Part shown: positions 31,357 through 39,864 of the stretch, piece by piece | Layout of the letters: each line of letters begins with the position of its first letter | Numbering within the stretch: position 1 is the first letter of the stretch | From: an uncultured Erysipelotrichaceae bacterium | GTDB taxonomy: Bacteria > Bacillota_I > Bacilli_A > RFN20 > CAG-826 | Reading direction: 5' to 3' | Assembly: GCA_947166565.1 (NCBI GenBank) | Contig: CAMVEL010000016.1 | Location: forward strand, 1-42,354 | DNA: 42,354 bases | Notes under the pieces: generated by a model | What the model saw: only the letters and a program-made list of their open reading frames with translations | Told to the model about the DNA's origin: nothing | Databases searched by the model: none | Position numbers and translations under genes: made by a program

Positions 31357-32140
31357 AGTCGATAATCTCAAAAAGACATTCCATCTTGACGATAACCCCC
31401 TTAACGACAAGAAGGCCCTCGATGGGGTGAGTTTGGAAATCAAAGAAGGCGATTTCATCTCCGTGATCGGATCAAATGGGTCAGGAAAAACCACCTTGCT
31501 CAACATCATCGCGGGGGTCATCGCCCAAGACGAAGGCTCGATTGAGCTTAACGGAATGGAGATATCAAAGCTTCCCGTCCATAAAAGAGCCAAATACATC
31601 GGCAGGGTCTTCCAAGATCCGAACATGGGGACGATCGCGGATATCTCCTTATTTGAAAACCTCTCCATCGCTTCAAGAAGAGGTAAAAGACAATCGCCCT
31701 TCCGTTATGCCTTGACAAAGGAAAGCGAGAGGGAATTCCAAGAACTCCTAAAGCCTTTTGGCTTAGGATTAGAAGAGAGGCTTAACGCCCCGATGGGTGC
31801 TTTCTCCGGAGGGCAAAGGCAATCCGTGACCCTTTTGATGGCGACTTTATCGAAGCCTTCCTTGCTTCTTCTTGATGAACATACCGCGGCCCTTGACCCT
31901 GCGACTGCGAAGAAAGTGATGGAGCTAACCGAGAAAATCGTCCTCGATTCCAAAATCCCGACCTTGATGGTCACCCATAACATGAAGGACGCCATCCGTT
32001 ATGGGAACCGCCTTATCATGATGGATAAGGGAAGAATCGTCTATGACGTTAGAGGGGAAGAAAAAAAGAGCCTTAAGCCCCGTGATTTGCTTGATAAATT
32101 CGATTCCCTGGTTTTGCCAGATTCGGTGTTGCTAGGTTAA
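31349..32140 (+). CDS. ABC importer ATP-binding protein
   Basis: 263 residues. Walker A GSNGSGKTT (41-49), Q-loop VFQDPNMGT, signature FSGGQRQ, Walker B LLLLDEH and switch His in MVTHNM. All catalytic residues are present. The PNMGT after the Q-loop is usual in the ATPases that pair with ABC_sub_bind/TrpX-type systems. The start overlaps the permease stop by 8 bases. It is the last gene of the attenuated operon; it ends 29 bases before the convergent gene at 32170 and I see no clear terminator between them. Confidence 0.94.
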   Translation: MLKVDNLKKTFHLDDNPLNDKKALDGVSLEIKEGDFISVIGSNGSGKTTLLNIIAGVIAQDEGSIELNGMEISKLPVHKRAKYIGRVFQDPNMGTIADISLFENLSIASRRGKRQSPFRYALTKESEREFQELLKPFGLGLEERLNAPMGAFSGGQRQSVTLLMATLSKPSLLLLDEHTAALDPATAKKVMELTEKIVLDSKIPTLMVTHNMKDAIRYGNRLIMMDKGRIVYDVRGEEKKSLKPRDLLDKFDSLVLPDSVLLG

Positions 32141-32169
32141 GAAATATCAAAGGCGTTATATGGTTTTCC

Positions 32170-32550
32170 CTATTTTTCGGGGAGGATTTTCCTAATAAGG
32201 CCTCCGAAGAACATCAACGCAAGGCCGCCCATCATGGCGACTGGGATAAACCATTCGTAGAACCTAAAGCCGATTAGGGCCCCAGCGAAGAAAGCGACGT
32301 AGACCAATAGATGGGCGAGGGTCGGTTTCTTCCTGAAGATAAGATTCATCAAGGCAAAGATCGAATAAAGGAAGACAGGAAGGAAATAGATAACCCTGAA
32401 GACGGTGACAAGAACGGAGATTACCACGTTTTCCGCGAGGATGTTTTCCCCTGCGAAAAGAACGCGGAGTTCGAGGAAAGCCATCACCCCGGAAAGAACG
32501 AGGACGACCACAAGGCCAAGGAAGAAGAGGATATGCCCAAGAACTCTCAT
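32170..32550 (-). CDS. Small membrane protein, about four transmembrane segments
   Basis: 126 residues; GGAGGTAG upstream. Hydrophobic segments at about 4-28, 42-72 (broken), 78-98 and 100-122. The short loop RKKP and terminal RKILPEK are positive and likely cytoplasmic. No family recognised. Its ATG overlaps the PI-PLC stop (ATGA), so the two are translated together and may work together at the membrane. Confidence 0.82.
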   Translation of the reverse strand: MRVLGHILFFLGLVVVLVLSGVMAFLELRVLFAGENILAENVVISVLVTVFRVIYFLPVFLYSIFALMNLIFRKKPTLAHLLVYVAFFAGALIGFRFYEWFIPVAMMGGLALMFFGGLIRKILPEK

Positions 32551-33446
32551 AGGCTACCTCCAAAGAAGGCGTCCATCATCGTGGTGGTTACGAAATCATA
32601 AAGGACCACTCCTCTATCGACAAAGGAGGATATGTTGGTAGCAACCCAGGGGTTGATCTCCTTAGCCACACTAGGGGCGTAGCTTGGCGGGAAGGAAGAA
32701 GGTTTATATCCGGAAAGGAAATTGATTTTGAGGGCGTGCCCGGCTTCGTTAAAGCAAGCGGTGATCGCGGTCTTCTTTTCCTCTATGTCGTTGACCTTAT
32801 AGGCGTCTTGGACATAAATATCATTTGGTAAGGTAAAGGAAGTCGAATCCAGCCAACCGTTATGGCAATTGACCCCAATAGTTGGATTATGGAATCTTGA
32901 TAGCAAGATGGCTTTGCCCCTAATCGAACCTAAAGTCGCGGGAAGCACATTACCCGTATACCATTTTTCGCTGATAAACGACTTTAGGGTGTCCTCGAAT
33001 TTAACGGGGTCCTTATCGCCGTCTTCGTCCTTAATGGAGACCAATATGCCTTCGCTAGGATGGTTATTTAGGAAGGAATCGATATCCTTGGCGATATCCG
33101 CGAAATCCCTTCTTTGATCAATGGATCCATGAACGGCTTTGAGGTTATCGCCTTCCCTTTTTAGCCTTATATCCAAAAACCTAACCCCGATATTGAGCTG
33201 ATCGGTAAGGGATAGGGTTTGACATTTCCCCGCGACATTAGCGAGGGAATATAAGGCCATTGTGTTATGGGTTCCAGGAATATTGAGGCTCCTCAAAAGG
33301 GTTAAATCGTTCTTCCCTTTCATCCATTCCGCGTATTTATCGCCGGAATGCTGCGACAAAACGGACGAAAAGCCGACGAATGCGGTGCCTAACGAGAGGG
33401 CAGAAACGAAAGCCCCGACGACTATTCCTTTAAGTGGTCTTCCCAT
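32547..33446 (-). CDS. Phosphatidylinositol-specific phospholipase C-like protein
   Basis: 299 residues. N-terminal membrane segment or uncleaved signal (about 5-28). PI-PLC X-domain: NIPGTHNT with H60 and AVHGS with H106 (the two catalytic histidines), GVRFLDIRL (about 87-95), LVSIKDE and AILLSRFHNP. This group cleaves phosphatidylinositol or its glycans to a cyclic inositol phosphate; since Bacillota usually lack PI, the substrate may be host lipid or GPI, or another phosphodiester. There is no ribosome site before the ATG, but a TATAAT box lies only 11 bases upstream, hinting at a leaderless message. Coupled to the small membrane protein. Confidence 0.9.
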   Translation of the reverse strand: MGRPLKGIVVGAFVSALSLGTAFVGFSSVLSQHSGDKYAEWMKGKNDLTLLRSLNIPGTHNTMALYSLANVAGKCQTLSLTDQLNIGVRFLDIRLKREGDNLKAVHGSIDQRRDFADIAKDIDSFLNNHPSEGILVSIKDEDGDKDPVKFEDTLKSFISEKWYTGNVLPATLGSIRGKAILLSRFHNPTIGVNCHNGWLDSTSFTLPNDIYVQDAYKVNDIEEKKTAITACFNEAGHALKINFLSGYKPSSFPPSYAPSVAKEINPWVATNISSFVDRGVVLYDFVTTTMMDAFFGGSL

Positions 33447-33457
33447 TTATGGGACTT

Positions 33458-33488
33458 ATTATATAACAAAAATGCTTCAACGAACCAA
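33458..33488 (-). promoter_or_regulatory. Promoter before the PI-PLC gene
   Basis: On the - strand: -35 TTGGTT (33483-33488) and -10 TATAAT (33458-33463), spacer 19; an overlapping TATATA (33460-33465) gives a 17-base spacer. The start of transcription would fall about 3-6 bases before the ATG at 33446. Confidence 0.5.
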
Positions 33489-33518
33489 GTGGATAATTCC
33501 AAGAAGGAAACTAAAGAA

Positions 33519-35309
33519 CTATTCGGCCTTTTGGAATTGCGAATTATATAGTTCGGCGTAGAAGCCGCCCTTGGCAAGGAGTTCCTTATGCGGCCCATGC
33601 TCAACTATATCGCCATCTTTCATGACGAGGATGACGTCCGCGTTCTTAATCGTCGATAGACGGTGGGCGATAACAAAGCTCGTCCTGCCTTTGGTGAGTT
33701 CGTCCATTGCCTTTTGGATTCTGATTTCGGTTCTTGTATCAACCGAAGAAGTCGCTTCGTCAAGGATAAGCATCGGGCTATCTTTGATCATCGCCCTAGC
33801 GATCGTTAATTGTTGCTTCTGGCCTTCGGAAAGGGAGGTGTTCTCATCGATTGGGGAATCATAGCCGTTAGGCAAAGAAGCGACATAATGGTCTAGACCA
33901 ACGGCTTCGCAGACTCTGTCTAGGGTTGCTTGGTCTACCCCTTCTTTATTGAAGACGAGGTTTTCCCTAACCGTGCCGTTAAATAGCCACGTATCTTGGA
34001 GAATCATATCGAATAGGTCGTGGATTGCCTCACGTTTATAGTCACGAATATTGACCCCGTCTATGCGAATTTCGCCTTTGCCTACTTCATAGAAACGCAT
34101 AAGGAGGTTGACCATCGTGGTTTTGCCGGCCCCCGTAGGCCCAACGATCGCGACCTTCATCCCCGCTTTCAAATCGGCGGAGAAATCATGGATGATCTCC
34201 CTGCTTGGATCGTAGGAGAAGGAAACGTGATCGAAGGTGACGTCCCCTTTGACGTCCTTAAATGAAGATAGCTTCTCCTTTTCATCCTCAAGTTCCTCAG
34301 CATCAAGCATCTCAAAGACCCTAGAAGAGGCCGCGGAAGCTTGCTGCATCGAGGATAAGGACTGGGCAAATGTCGTAAGGGGATTGGAGAATTGACGAGC
34401 ATAAAGGGTGAAGGCGATTATGACACCAAAGGTGACGCCGTTGCCATTAATCGCAAGGGAAACGCCGACGATGAAGACGAGGGCATAGGAGAGGTTGCCG
34501 GTGAAATTCATGATGGGACCCATCAAGGAAGAGAGGAACATCGCCCTTCTGTTGTTGGTCCTTAGCCTTCCGTTGATGTCACCGAATTCGTTCTTGGCAA
34601 GATCTTCCGCGTTAAAGGCCTTGACCATTTTGTGGTTAGAATACATCTCCTCGATGTAACCGTTCATCTCACCGAGGCATTTTTGTCTGGCGCGGAAGAA
34701 TTTTTGGGATATGGCTACAACTATGGATACTCCGACAAAGCCAAATAAGGAGGCCCCGATGGTCACGAAGGAAAGGATGTAATTGACCGTGAACATCATG
34801 ATGATGACCCCAATGAATTGGGTGGCCCCACTAAGAAGTTCGGCGATGGAGGTCCCTAAGGTTTGGGAAATCGTATCGACATCGTTAGTGATGCGGGAGA
34901 GGATGTCGCCGGTCGCGTTGGAATCGAAATACCTTAAGGGGAGTCTATCGATTTTCGCCCCGATTTCGCTACGGAGTCTACGGGAAAGGCGATGGGTCGC
35001 TTCGCTAGCGAGGATTCTTCCAAGGAAAGCGGCAATCGCATAGGTCGCGATAAAGGCCACAACCACCATTCCCGTCGCGAGGACTTTGTCCATATCGACT
35101 CCTGCGGGGGTGAAAATACCTTCCTTGATCAAATCGGTGACTTCCTGAATCTTCGATGGGGTAAGAATGACGAAAACCGCGGCGATGCTAGAGAAAATGA
35201 GGGCTAGTAAAATCAACGGGAGATAGGCCTTACCATAACGGAAGGTTTTGCTAAGCTCCTTGAAATTGAGTTTAGCCTTTGGATAGTTCATATTACGATG
35301 CGGAGGCAT
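33519..35309 (-). CDS. ABC exporter half-transporter, catalytic subunit of a heterodimer
   Basis: 596 residues; AAGGAGG upstream; starts one base after the stop of the partner gene. Six-helix exporter membrane domain (about 28-330) and ATPase domain: Walker A GPTGAGKTT, signature LSEGQKQQ, Walker B MLILDEATSS with catalytic E518, and H-loop VIAHRLS. The signature is non-canonical (LSEGQ). With the partner, whose catalytic Glu is Asp, this gives the usual picture of one active and one degenerate ATP site in heterodimeric multidrug exporters (BmrCD, TM287/288). Substrate unknown. Confidence 0.94.
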   Translation of the reverse strand: MPPHRNMNYPKAKLNFKELSKTFRYGKAYLPLILLALIFSSIAAVFVILTPSKIQEVTDLIKEGIFTPAGVDMDKVLATGMVVVAFIATYAIAAFLGRILASEATHRLSRRLRSEIGAKIDRLPLRYFDSNATGDILSRITNDVDTISQTLGTSIAELLSGATQFIGVIIMMFTVNYILSFVTIGASLFGFVGVSIVVAISQKFFRARQKCLGEMNGYIEEMYSNHKMVKAFNAEDLAKNEFGDINGRLRTNNRRAMFLSSLMGPIMNFTGNLSYALVFIVGVSLAINGNGVTFGVIIAFTLYARQFSNPLTTFAQSLSSMQQASAASSRVFEMLDAEELEDEKEKLSSFKDVKGDVTFDHVSFSYDPSREIIHDFSADLKAGMKVAIVGPTGAGKTTMVNLLMRFYEVGKGEIRIDGVNIRDYKREAIHDLFDMILQDTWLFNGTVRENLVFNKEGVDQATLDRVCEAVGLDHYVASLPNGYDSPIDENTSLSEGQKQQLTIARAMIKDSPMLILDEATSSVDTRTEIRIQKAMDELTKGRTSFVIAHRLSTIKNADVILVMKDGDIVEHGPHKELLAKGGFYAELYNSQFQKAE

Positions 35310-35310
35310 A

Positions 35311-37086
35311 TCAGAGTTCCTCCTTATCGAGCTGCGACAATGCGATTTCTTTATACACGGGGTTGCTATTTAGCAATTCCTCATGGGTGCCGATTCCAAC
35401 GACGTTGCCTTTATCCATGACGATGATCTTGTCCGCGTCACGAATCGTACCGATGCGTTGAGCGACTATCAAAACGGTTTTATCCGAAGCGGCTTTTTTG
35501 ATGTTTCTCCTGACCTTCAAATCGGTTTTGAAGTCAAGCGCGGAGAAAGTATCGTCAAAGATGAGGATATCGGAATTCTTATATAAGGCACGGGCAATCG
35601 ATAATCTTTGCTTTTGGCCGCCGGAAAGGTTGCTTCCGCCTTGGGCGACCTCGAATTGCCTTCCTCCATCAAGCTCAGATACGAAATCGCAGCAAGCGTT
35701 TTCCAATGATGAATCGATTAATTTATCATCGATTGCCTTGCTGCCGAAGGTGACGTTCTTATCGATGCTTCCTTTGAACAACGAGGCTTTTTGAGGGGCG
35801 AAGGCGATTTTCGAACGAAGGTCGGATAACTTCATGTTCTTGATGTTCTTGCCTTCGATCCTGATTTCGCCATTGCTAACTTCATAGAAACGAAGAAGAA
35901 GGTTCATCAAGGTGGTTTTACCGCAGCCAGTAGAACCAATAAATGCTACCGTTTCTCCTTTATCGATAGAGAAATCGATATGTGAAACCGCGTAATTGCT
36001 ATCTCCGCCATAAGAGAAATCGACGCCTTTGAATTCGATTATATGGTTGGTGGCCTCCCCTTCTCCTTCCCCATCGATTATGGAGGATTCGGTGCTAAGG
36101 ACCTCGTTGATACGTTTGCCGGAGACCATCGCCCTAGGAACGAATATGAAGATACCGACGATCATCAAGAAGGCCATGACGACCATCAAGGCGTATTGGG
36201 AGAAGGCGGTCATGTTCGCGATATGGCCAACCCTTTGGGCATAAAGGAGTCGGGCTTGATCCATTGGAAGGGCAGGATCGATGCTGATGGAATTGATGAG
36301 GGCCGCCCCAATCCAATATATGGCGATGACCAAACCATTGATGGCCAAGTTGATGGTTGGGTTTAATACCGCGAGGGCACGGCTAGTGAAAAGGTTGACC
36401 TTGGTAATGTCGTTATTGACCTTTTCGTATTTCTTATTCTGATAATCTTCGGCATTAAAGGCACGGATGACGCGAACGCCGGTGATGTTTTCTCTCGCGG
36501 CATTATTCAAATCGTCAGTCAAGGTTTGGATGCGCTTGAATTTGGGGAAGCAGAGGATTATCAAAATGACGATGACCACAAGGACGGCCCCTACGGCGAT
36601 AAAGGTCGCCGCGGTCCAAGAGATATCCGCGGAGGAAATCTTCATCAAAGCCCATACGGCCATAATCGGGGCGCGGATCATCATCGCCGCTCCCATCGAA
36701 ATGAGCATCTGCATCTGCACGACATCATTCGTGGTCCTCGTAATCAAGGAAGCCGTATGGAATTGATGGATCTCCTTATTGGAGAAGGACATGATGCGAT
36801 TAAAGAGCTTGTCCCTTAAGGAAGCGGAGAAATTAGAGGCGATGACGGCGAAAAGGAAAGAGGAGATGACCGAACATCCCATTCCTCCCAAAGCGCATAG
36901 AAGCATCAAGCCACCATTTAGCCAAACCGCGTTCATGTCGGTGCTTTCGGTGGTGACCAATGTCGTTAGTTCCTTCGTGTAATCGGGAAGTTTGAGTTCC
37001 AAATAAACCGAAGCGAAGATGACGCCGACAGCAAGAAGCAAAAGAAGCCATTCTTTCCAGGTTAGATGTTTCAATAATCTAAACAC
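35311..37086 (-). CDS. ABC exporter half-transporter, degenerate-site subunit of a heterodimer
   Basis: 591 residues with a GTG start (AGAGGAAAG upstream). Six-helix membrane domain (about 12-320) and ATPase: Walker A GSTGCGKTT, signature LSGGQKQR, and Walker B ILIFDDTFSALD, where the catalytic Glu is Asp512. Followed at one base by its partner. Heterodimeric exporters of this kind move drugs, lipids or peptides outwards. A palindrome TATCCT-TT-AGGATA overlaps the proposed -10, so expression may be controlled by a local repressor not present in the window. Confidence 0.94.
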   Translation of the reverse strand: MFRLLKHLTWKEWLLLLLAVGVIFASVYLELKLPDYTKELTTLVTTESTDMNAVWLNGGLMLLCALGGMGCSVISSFLFAVIASNFSASLRDKLFNRIMSFSNKEIHQFHTASLITRTTNDVVQMQMLISMGAAMMIRAPIMAVWALMKISSADISWTAATFIAVGAVLVVIVILIILCFPKFKRIQTLTDDLNNAARENITGVRVIRAFNAEDYQNKKYEKVNNDITKVNLFTSRALAVLNPTINLAINGLVIAIYWIGAALINSISIDPALPMDQARLLYAQRVGHIANMTAFSQYALMVVMAFLMIVGIFIFVPRAMVSGKRINEVLSTESSIIDGEGEGEATNHIIEFKGVDFSYGGDSNYAVSHIDFSIDKGETVAFIGSTGCGKTTLMNLLLRFYEVSNGEIRIEGKNIKNMKLSDLRSKIAFAPQKASLFKGSIDKNVTFGSKAIDDKLIDSSLENACCDFVSELDGGRQFEVAQGGSNLSGGQKQRLSIARALYKNSDILIFDDTFSALDFKTDLKVRRNIKKAASDKTVLIVAQRIGTIRDADKIIVMDKGNVVGIGTHEELLNSNPVYKEIALSQLDKEEL

Positions 37087-37112
37087 GCTTCTTTCCTCTT
37101 TCCACGGTTTGA

Positions 37113-37142
37113 TATCCTAAAGGATAAACACCTTTTAGACAA
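37113..37142 (-). promoter_or_regulatory. Promoter of the ABC exporter with overlapping palindrome
   Basis: On the - strand: -35 TTGTCT (37137-37142), 17-base spacer, -10 TAGGAT (37114-37119). The palindrome TATCCT-TT-AGGATA (37113-37126) covers the -10, a typical operator position. Confidence 0.5.
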
Positions 37143-37201
37143 GATATGTGCATTATGAAAGCGATTACCGCAAAAATGCCTTGTTTTTATCTTAGGATAA
37201 A

Positions 37202-38101
37202 CTAGATACGTGGGCCCTTTTTGATCGCGAACCCGTAACGTTCCTTCATAAGGGCAAAGACTTTCTCCGCTAAAGGGCGCGGAGAGAAAGACGAATAATG
37301 TTCGGACATCGCTTCGGCCACGAATTCTTCGGGGGATGTCGAGGCGTATTCCGACAATCCTTTTTTAATGTCCTCTTTGGAAAGGCTTTTGAAGAGTTTG
37401 TCCAAGGCTACTCCAGAAGATAGACCGGTGTATTTATCTAAGGCATGTCCTAATTCATGGAAATAGACGCTTTCAAGTCCCTTGCATCCTTTTGGATGAA
37501 AACCGCTTCTTTCGCAAGCGAGGATATCCTTTTGCAAGGAGGCGATCTTGCTTTCCTTAACATCCTCCTCATCGATGATGACGCATTGGAAGAGTCCCGC
37601 GTTATCAATGAAATAAGCCCAGGTCAAACCTCTAGATATATCGCCAATCATGTCCAAGGCGGTTTTCAAAAGGATTCTCCCCAAGGTCTTGAGTTCGTTC
37701 TTATCGAGAAATTCCGATAAACCGATTTGGGTTTCCTTCTTCCCGTCCATCAAATCCATCGCGAGGAATTTGAAGGAGGAAAAGGAACCGACGTAATCCA
37801 TTATTCCTCTTGCGTAAGGGAAATCATAAAGGACGCAGGCCAAAGAATAGGATAAGGCTTTGGCCGCGGGAAAGGAGAAATCGTCGTAATCGACCGCGGA
37901 CACCAAATCGTAGGCCCTAGTTATATCCTCAAGCTCCCTGACGGTTTTGGCTTTGTCTATCTTTTCCTTCAAGGCGCCTAAAGGGGCTCTTTTTAGGAAA
38001 GTCCTATAGGATCTTCTTGAATAGACGGACTGCTCCTTCTCATCCAAATCGACCGAAAAGGATTGACCTCCTATATTGAATTTGAGGGTTAGGCTAGGCA
38101 T
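37202..38101 (-). CDS. Zincin-like protein (HExxH) ending the second VWA/kinase/PP2C group
   Basis: 299 residues. Zinc motif YFHELGHALDKYTG with H215, E216 and H219, then YASTSPEEFVAEAMSEHY (251-268) with E258/E259 or E263 as third ligand. This HELGHA...EEFVAEA layout is known from phage-derived and effector-type metallopeptidase domains. The N-terminal 200 residues are helical, with a small beta start (LTLKFNIGGQSFSVDL). No signal peptide. Its ATG follows the PP2C stop within 2 bases and has only a weak ribosome site, so it depends on coupled translation. It could be the effector or processing peptidase of the group; family not named with confidence. Confidence 0.82.
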   Translation of the reverse strand: MPSLTLKFNIGGQSFSVDLDEKEQSVYSRRSYRTFLKRAPLGALKEKIDKAKTVRELEDITRAYDLVSAVDYDDFSFPAAKALSYSLACVLYDFPYARGIMDYVGSFSSFKFLAMDLMDGKKETQIGLSEFLDKNELKTLGRILLKTALDMIGDISRGLTWAYFIDNAGLFQCVIIDEEDVKESKIASLQKDILACERSGFHPKGCKGLESVYFHELGHALDKYTGLSSGVALDKLFKSLSKEDIKKGLSEYASTSPEEFVAEAMSEHYSSFSPRPLAEKVFALMKERYGFAIKKGPRI

Positions 38102-38103
38102 CT

Positions 38104-39852
38104 TTATTTTCTTTCATCAAGGAGGATGGTGCATTCCTCTTCGATTGCTTCAAGCTCATCCCTGACCTTTAAGACGGCTTTTCTCGCCCCTTCTGAAAGG
38201 CGCAGCCTTAATCTAAAGGCCTCAAGGCGGCCCGAATTATAGAAGGAATCGATAACCGAGGTTTCGGTTGGATGTTTGCTTAGCCCATCGATTATTTCAT
38301 CGATAACGAAATCCTGTTTGCTCTTTCCTAAGGAAACTAGTTTATCCTTATAGGAGCATAGGACGGATTTGGATTCGTTATCGACTTTCTCTACGAAAGA
38401 GGGGGCGAAGGCTTTTTCGATTGCTAGGGCAGCCTTACCGCCTTTGAAATAGAGTTCGTTTATCTTGTTGGCCTCAATGCCTGCCTGGATTCTATCCTTT
38501 ATCTCTTTTTCGTCTTCAGGCATTTCCTTCAAGGAAAGCTTCGAGATCGCTTTATAATGGATTAATGCTTCCCGTTTTGGTTTGTTTTTCCCGAAGACCT
38601 TTTCAATGTAATCGCTAGAAAGGGCGGCTTCGTTAAGGGCGTTACGCATCGCCTTCTTCTTCGCCTCGATTGGATCGATAATGGAAGAGAAGAGTTTACG
38701 AAGCTTCTTGGTAAGGGCGATATCTTCCTTCCCTTCAAGATAGGTATCGATAAGGGCGTTAAGGATCATCGGGAACGGGGTTGGGGTGCGTTTCCTGACA
38801 TAGGATAAGGCATCCGTCCTTTCCTCTTCGGATTCTCCCGCGGCTTTGATAAGCGGGAGGTTTTCGTTAAGTTTTCCGAAAAGGCCTTCGACCTTCCTTG
38901 CTAAGGGCTTCAAGGCTTTCTTAAGCGCGCGGAAATCGCGGAAACCGAAGGAATGGAGGGCGATGGTCGTATCGTCTTCCTGATAGGAAGAGATATATTC
39001 TTCCATCATCCTTTCGCCCGTCTCTTTGCTTGGGGCGTCTTTCTTGCCGTCGCTTCTAAGGATCGAGCGGGTAAGGAGATAGGTAACCCCTAAACAATCG
39101 TGGTCGCCGAAAGGATCGAAGATACCATCGGACCCCGCGAAGATAAGGACGGGTTCGGCGAATTCGAAATGGCGGTAATTAAGGTATGGTTCCTTGCGGT
39201 TCTTATCGTAAGCGTGGAAATAGTTATTGACGTATTTCTCTTCATCTTCATCGTCAAGGGAGAGGAAACGAAGGCCATTAGGCAATAAGCAATATGAACG
39301 GGAATCGCCGGCCCAAACCGAATCAACGAGGAGCTTGCCTTCCTTTTCTTCATAAATAAGGGCTGCTAGGGTGGAAGGGAGAAGGCACTGCTGAGCGTAT
39401 TGGCATTCTGGGAAATGGAAGGTATCAACCACGTTTTGGAGTCCCTTCTTCACGTATTTAGCGAGGGCATCACGCTGTTTTTGCTCACTTATTGGTCCAT
39501 CAAGAAGAGTCAAACCATAGGCAAAGCGGATCGAAACGATCCTACTTGCTATAAAGGCGCTGGTCCTCGTGACCTCTTCCCCGTCGGATTCGAAAATCTC
39601 GGTTAGGGCCTCCTCGATTTCCGCCTTATAGGGATTATCCTCTGGGAAATCCGAGAAAGCCGCTTTCCTTAGTTTTTCTTTCTCCCCTACTTTGAAGGTA
39701 TGGGGGGTCGAACCGCTCCCGCCGAAGCCATCGGCGATAACCAATAACCCTTCTCTTCTAATCGGATGTGCATCCTCCCCTTTTTGGGGTAGATAGAAAT
39801 CGAAATCTAAATCATCGGCTTTGACGATGTTGTTCTTATAGATGAAACCCAT
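38104..39852 (-). CDS. PP2C-like phosphatase with helical C-terminal domain
   Basis: 582 residues; AAAGGAG upstream, overlapping the kinase stop. PP2C domain about 1-310: VIADGFGGSGS (D41), STLAALIYEE, LLVDSVWAGDSRSY, IFAGSDGIFDPFGDHD and QEDDTTIALHSFG. Metal-binding aspartates are present, so activity is expected. The C-terminal 270 residues are almost all helical and charged, of unknown function, and are absent from the PP2C at 23748. The domain is longer than usual, with an insert of about 60 residues before STLAAL. Pairs with the kinase in front of it. Confidence 0.9.
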   Translation of the reverse strand: MGFIYKNNIVKADDLDFDFYLPQKGEDAHPIRREGLLVIADGFGGSGSTPHTFKVGEKEKLRKAAFSDFPEDNPYKAEIEEALTEIFESDGEEVTRTSAFIASRIVSIRFAYGLTLLDGPISEQKQRDALAKYVKKGLQNVVDTFHFPECQYAQQCLLPSTLAALIYEEKEGKLLVDSVWAGDSRSYCLLPNGLRFLSLDDEDEEKYVNNYFHAYDKNRKEPYLNYRHFEFAEPVLIFAGSDGIFDPFGDHDCLGVTYLLTRSILRSDGKKDAPSKETGERMMEEYISSYQEDDTTIALHSFGFRDFRALKKALKPLARKVEGLFGKLNENLPLIKAAGESEEERTDALSYVRKRTPTPFPMILNALIDTYLEGKEDIALTKKLRKLFSSIIDPIEAKKKAMRNALNEAALSSDYIEKVFGKNKPKREALIHYKAISKLSLKEMPEDEKEIKDRIQAGIEANKINELYFKGGKAALAIEKAFAPSFVEKVDNESKSVLCSYKDKLVSLGKSKQDFVIDEIIDGLSKHPTETSVIDSFYNSGRLEAFRLRLRLSEGARKAVLKVRDELEAIEEECTILLDERK

Positions 39853-39864
39853 AATCTCTCTCCT

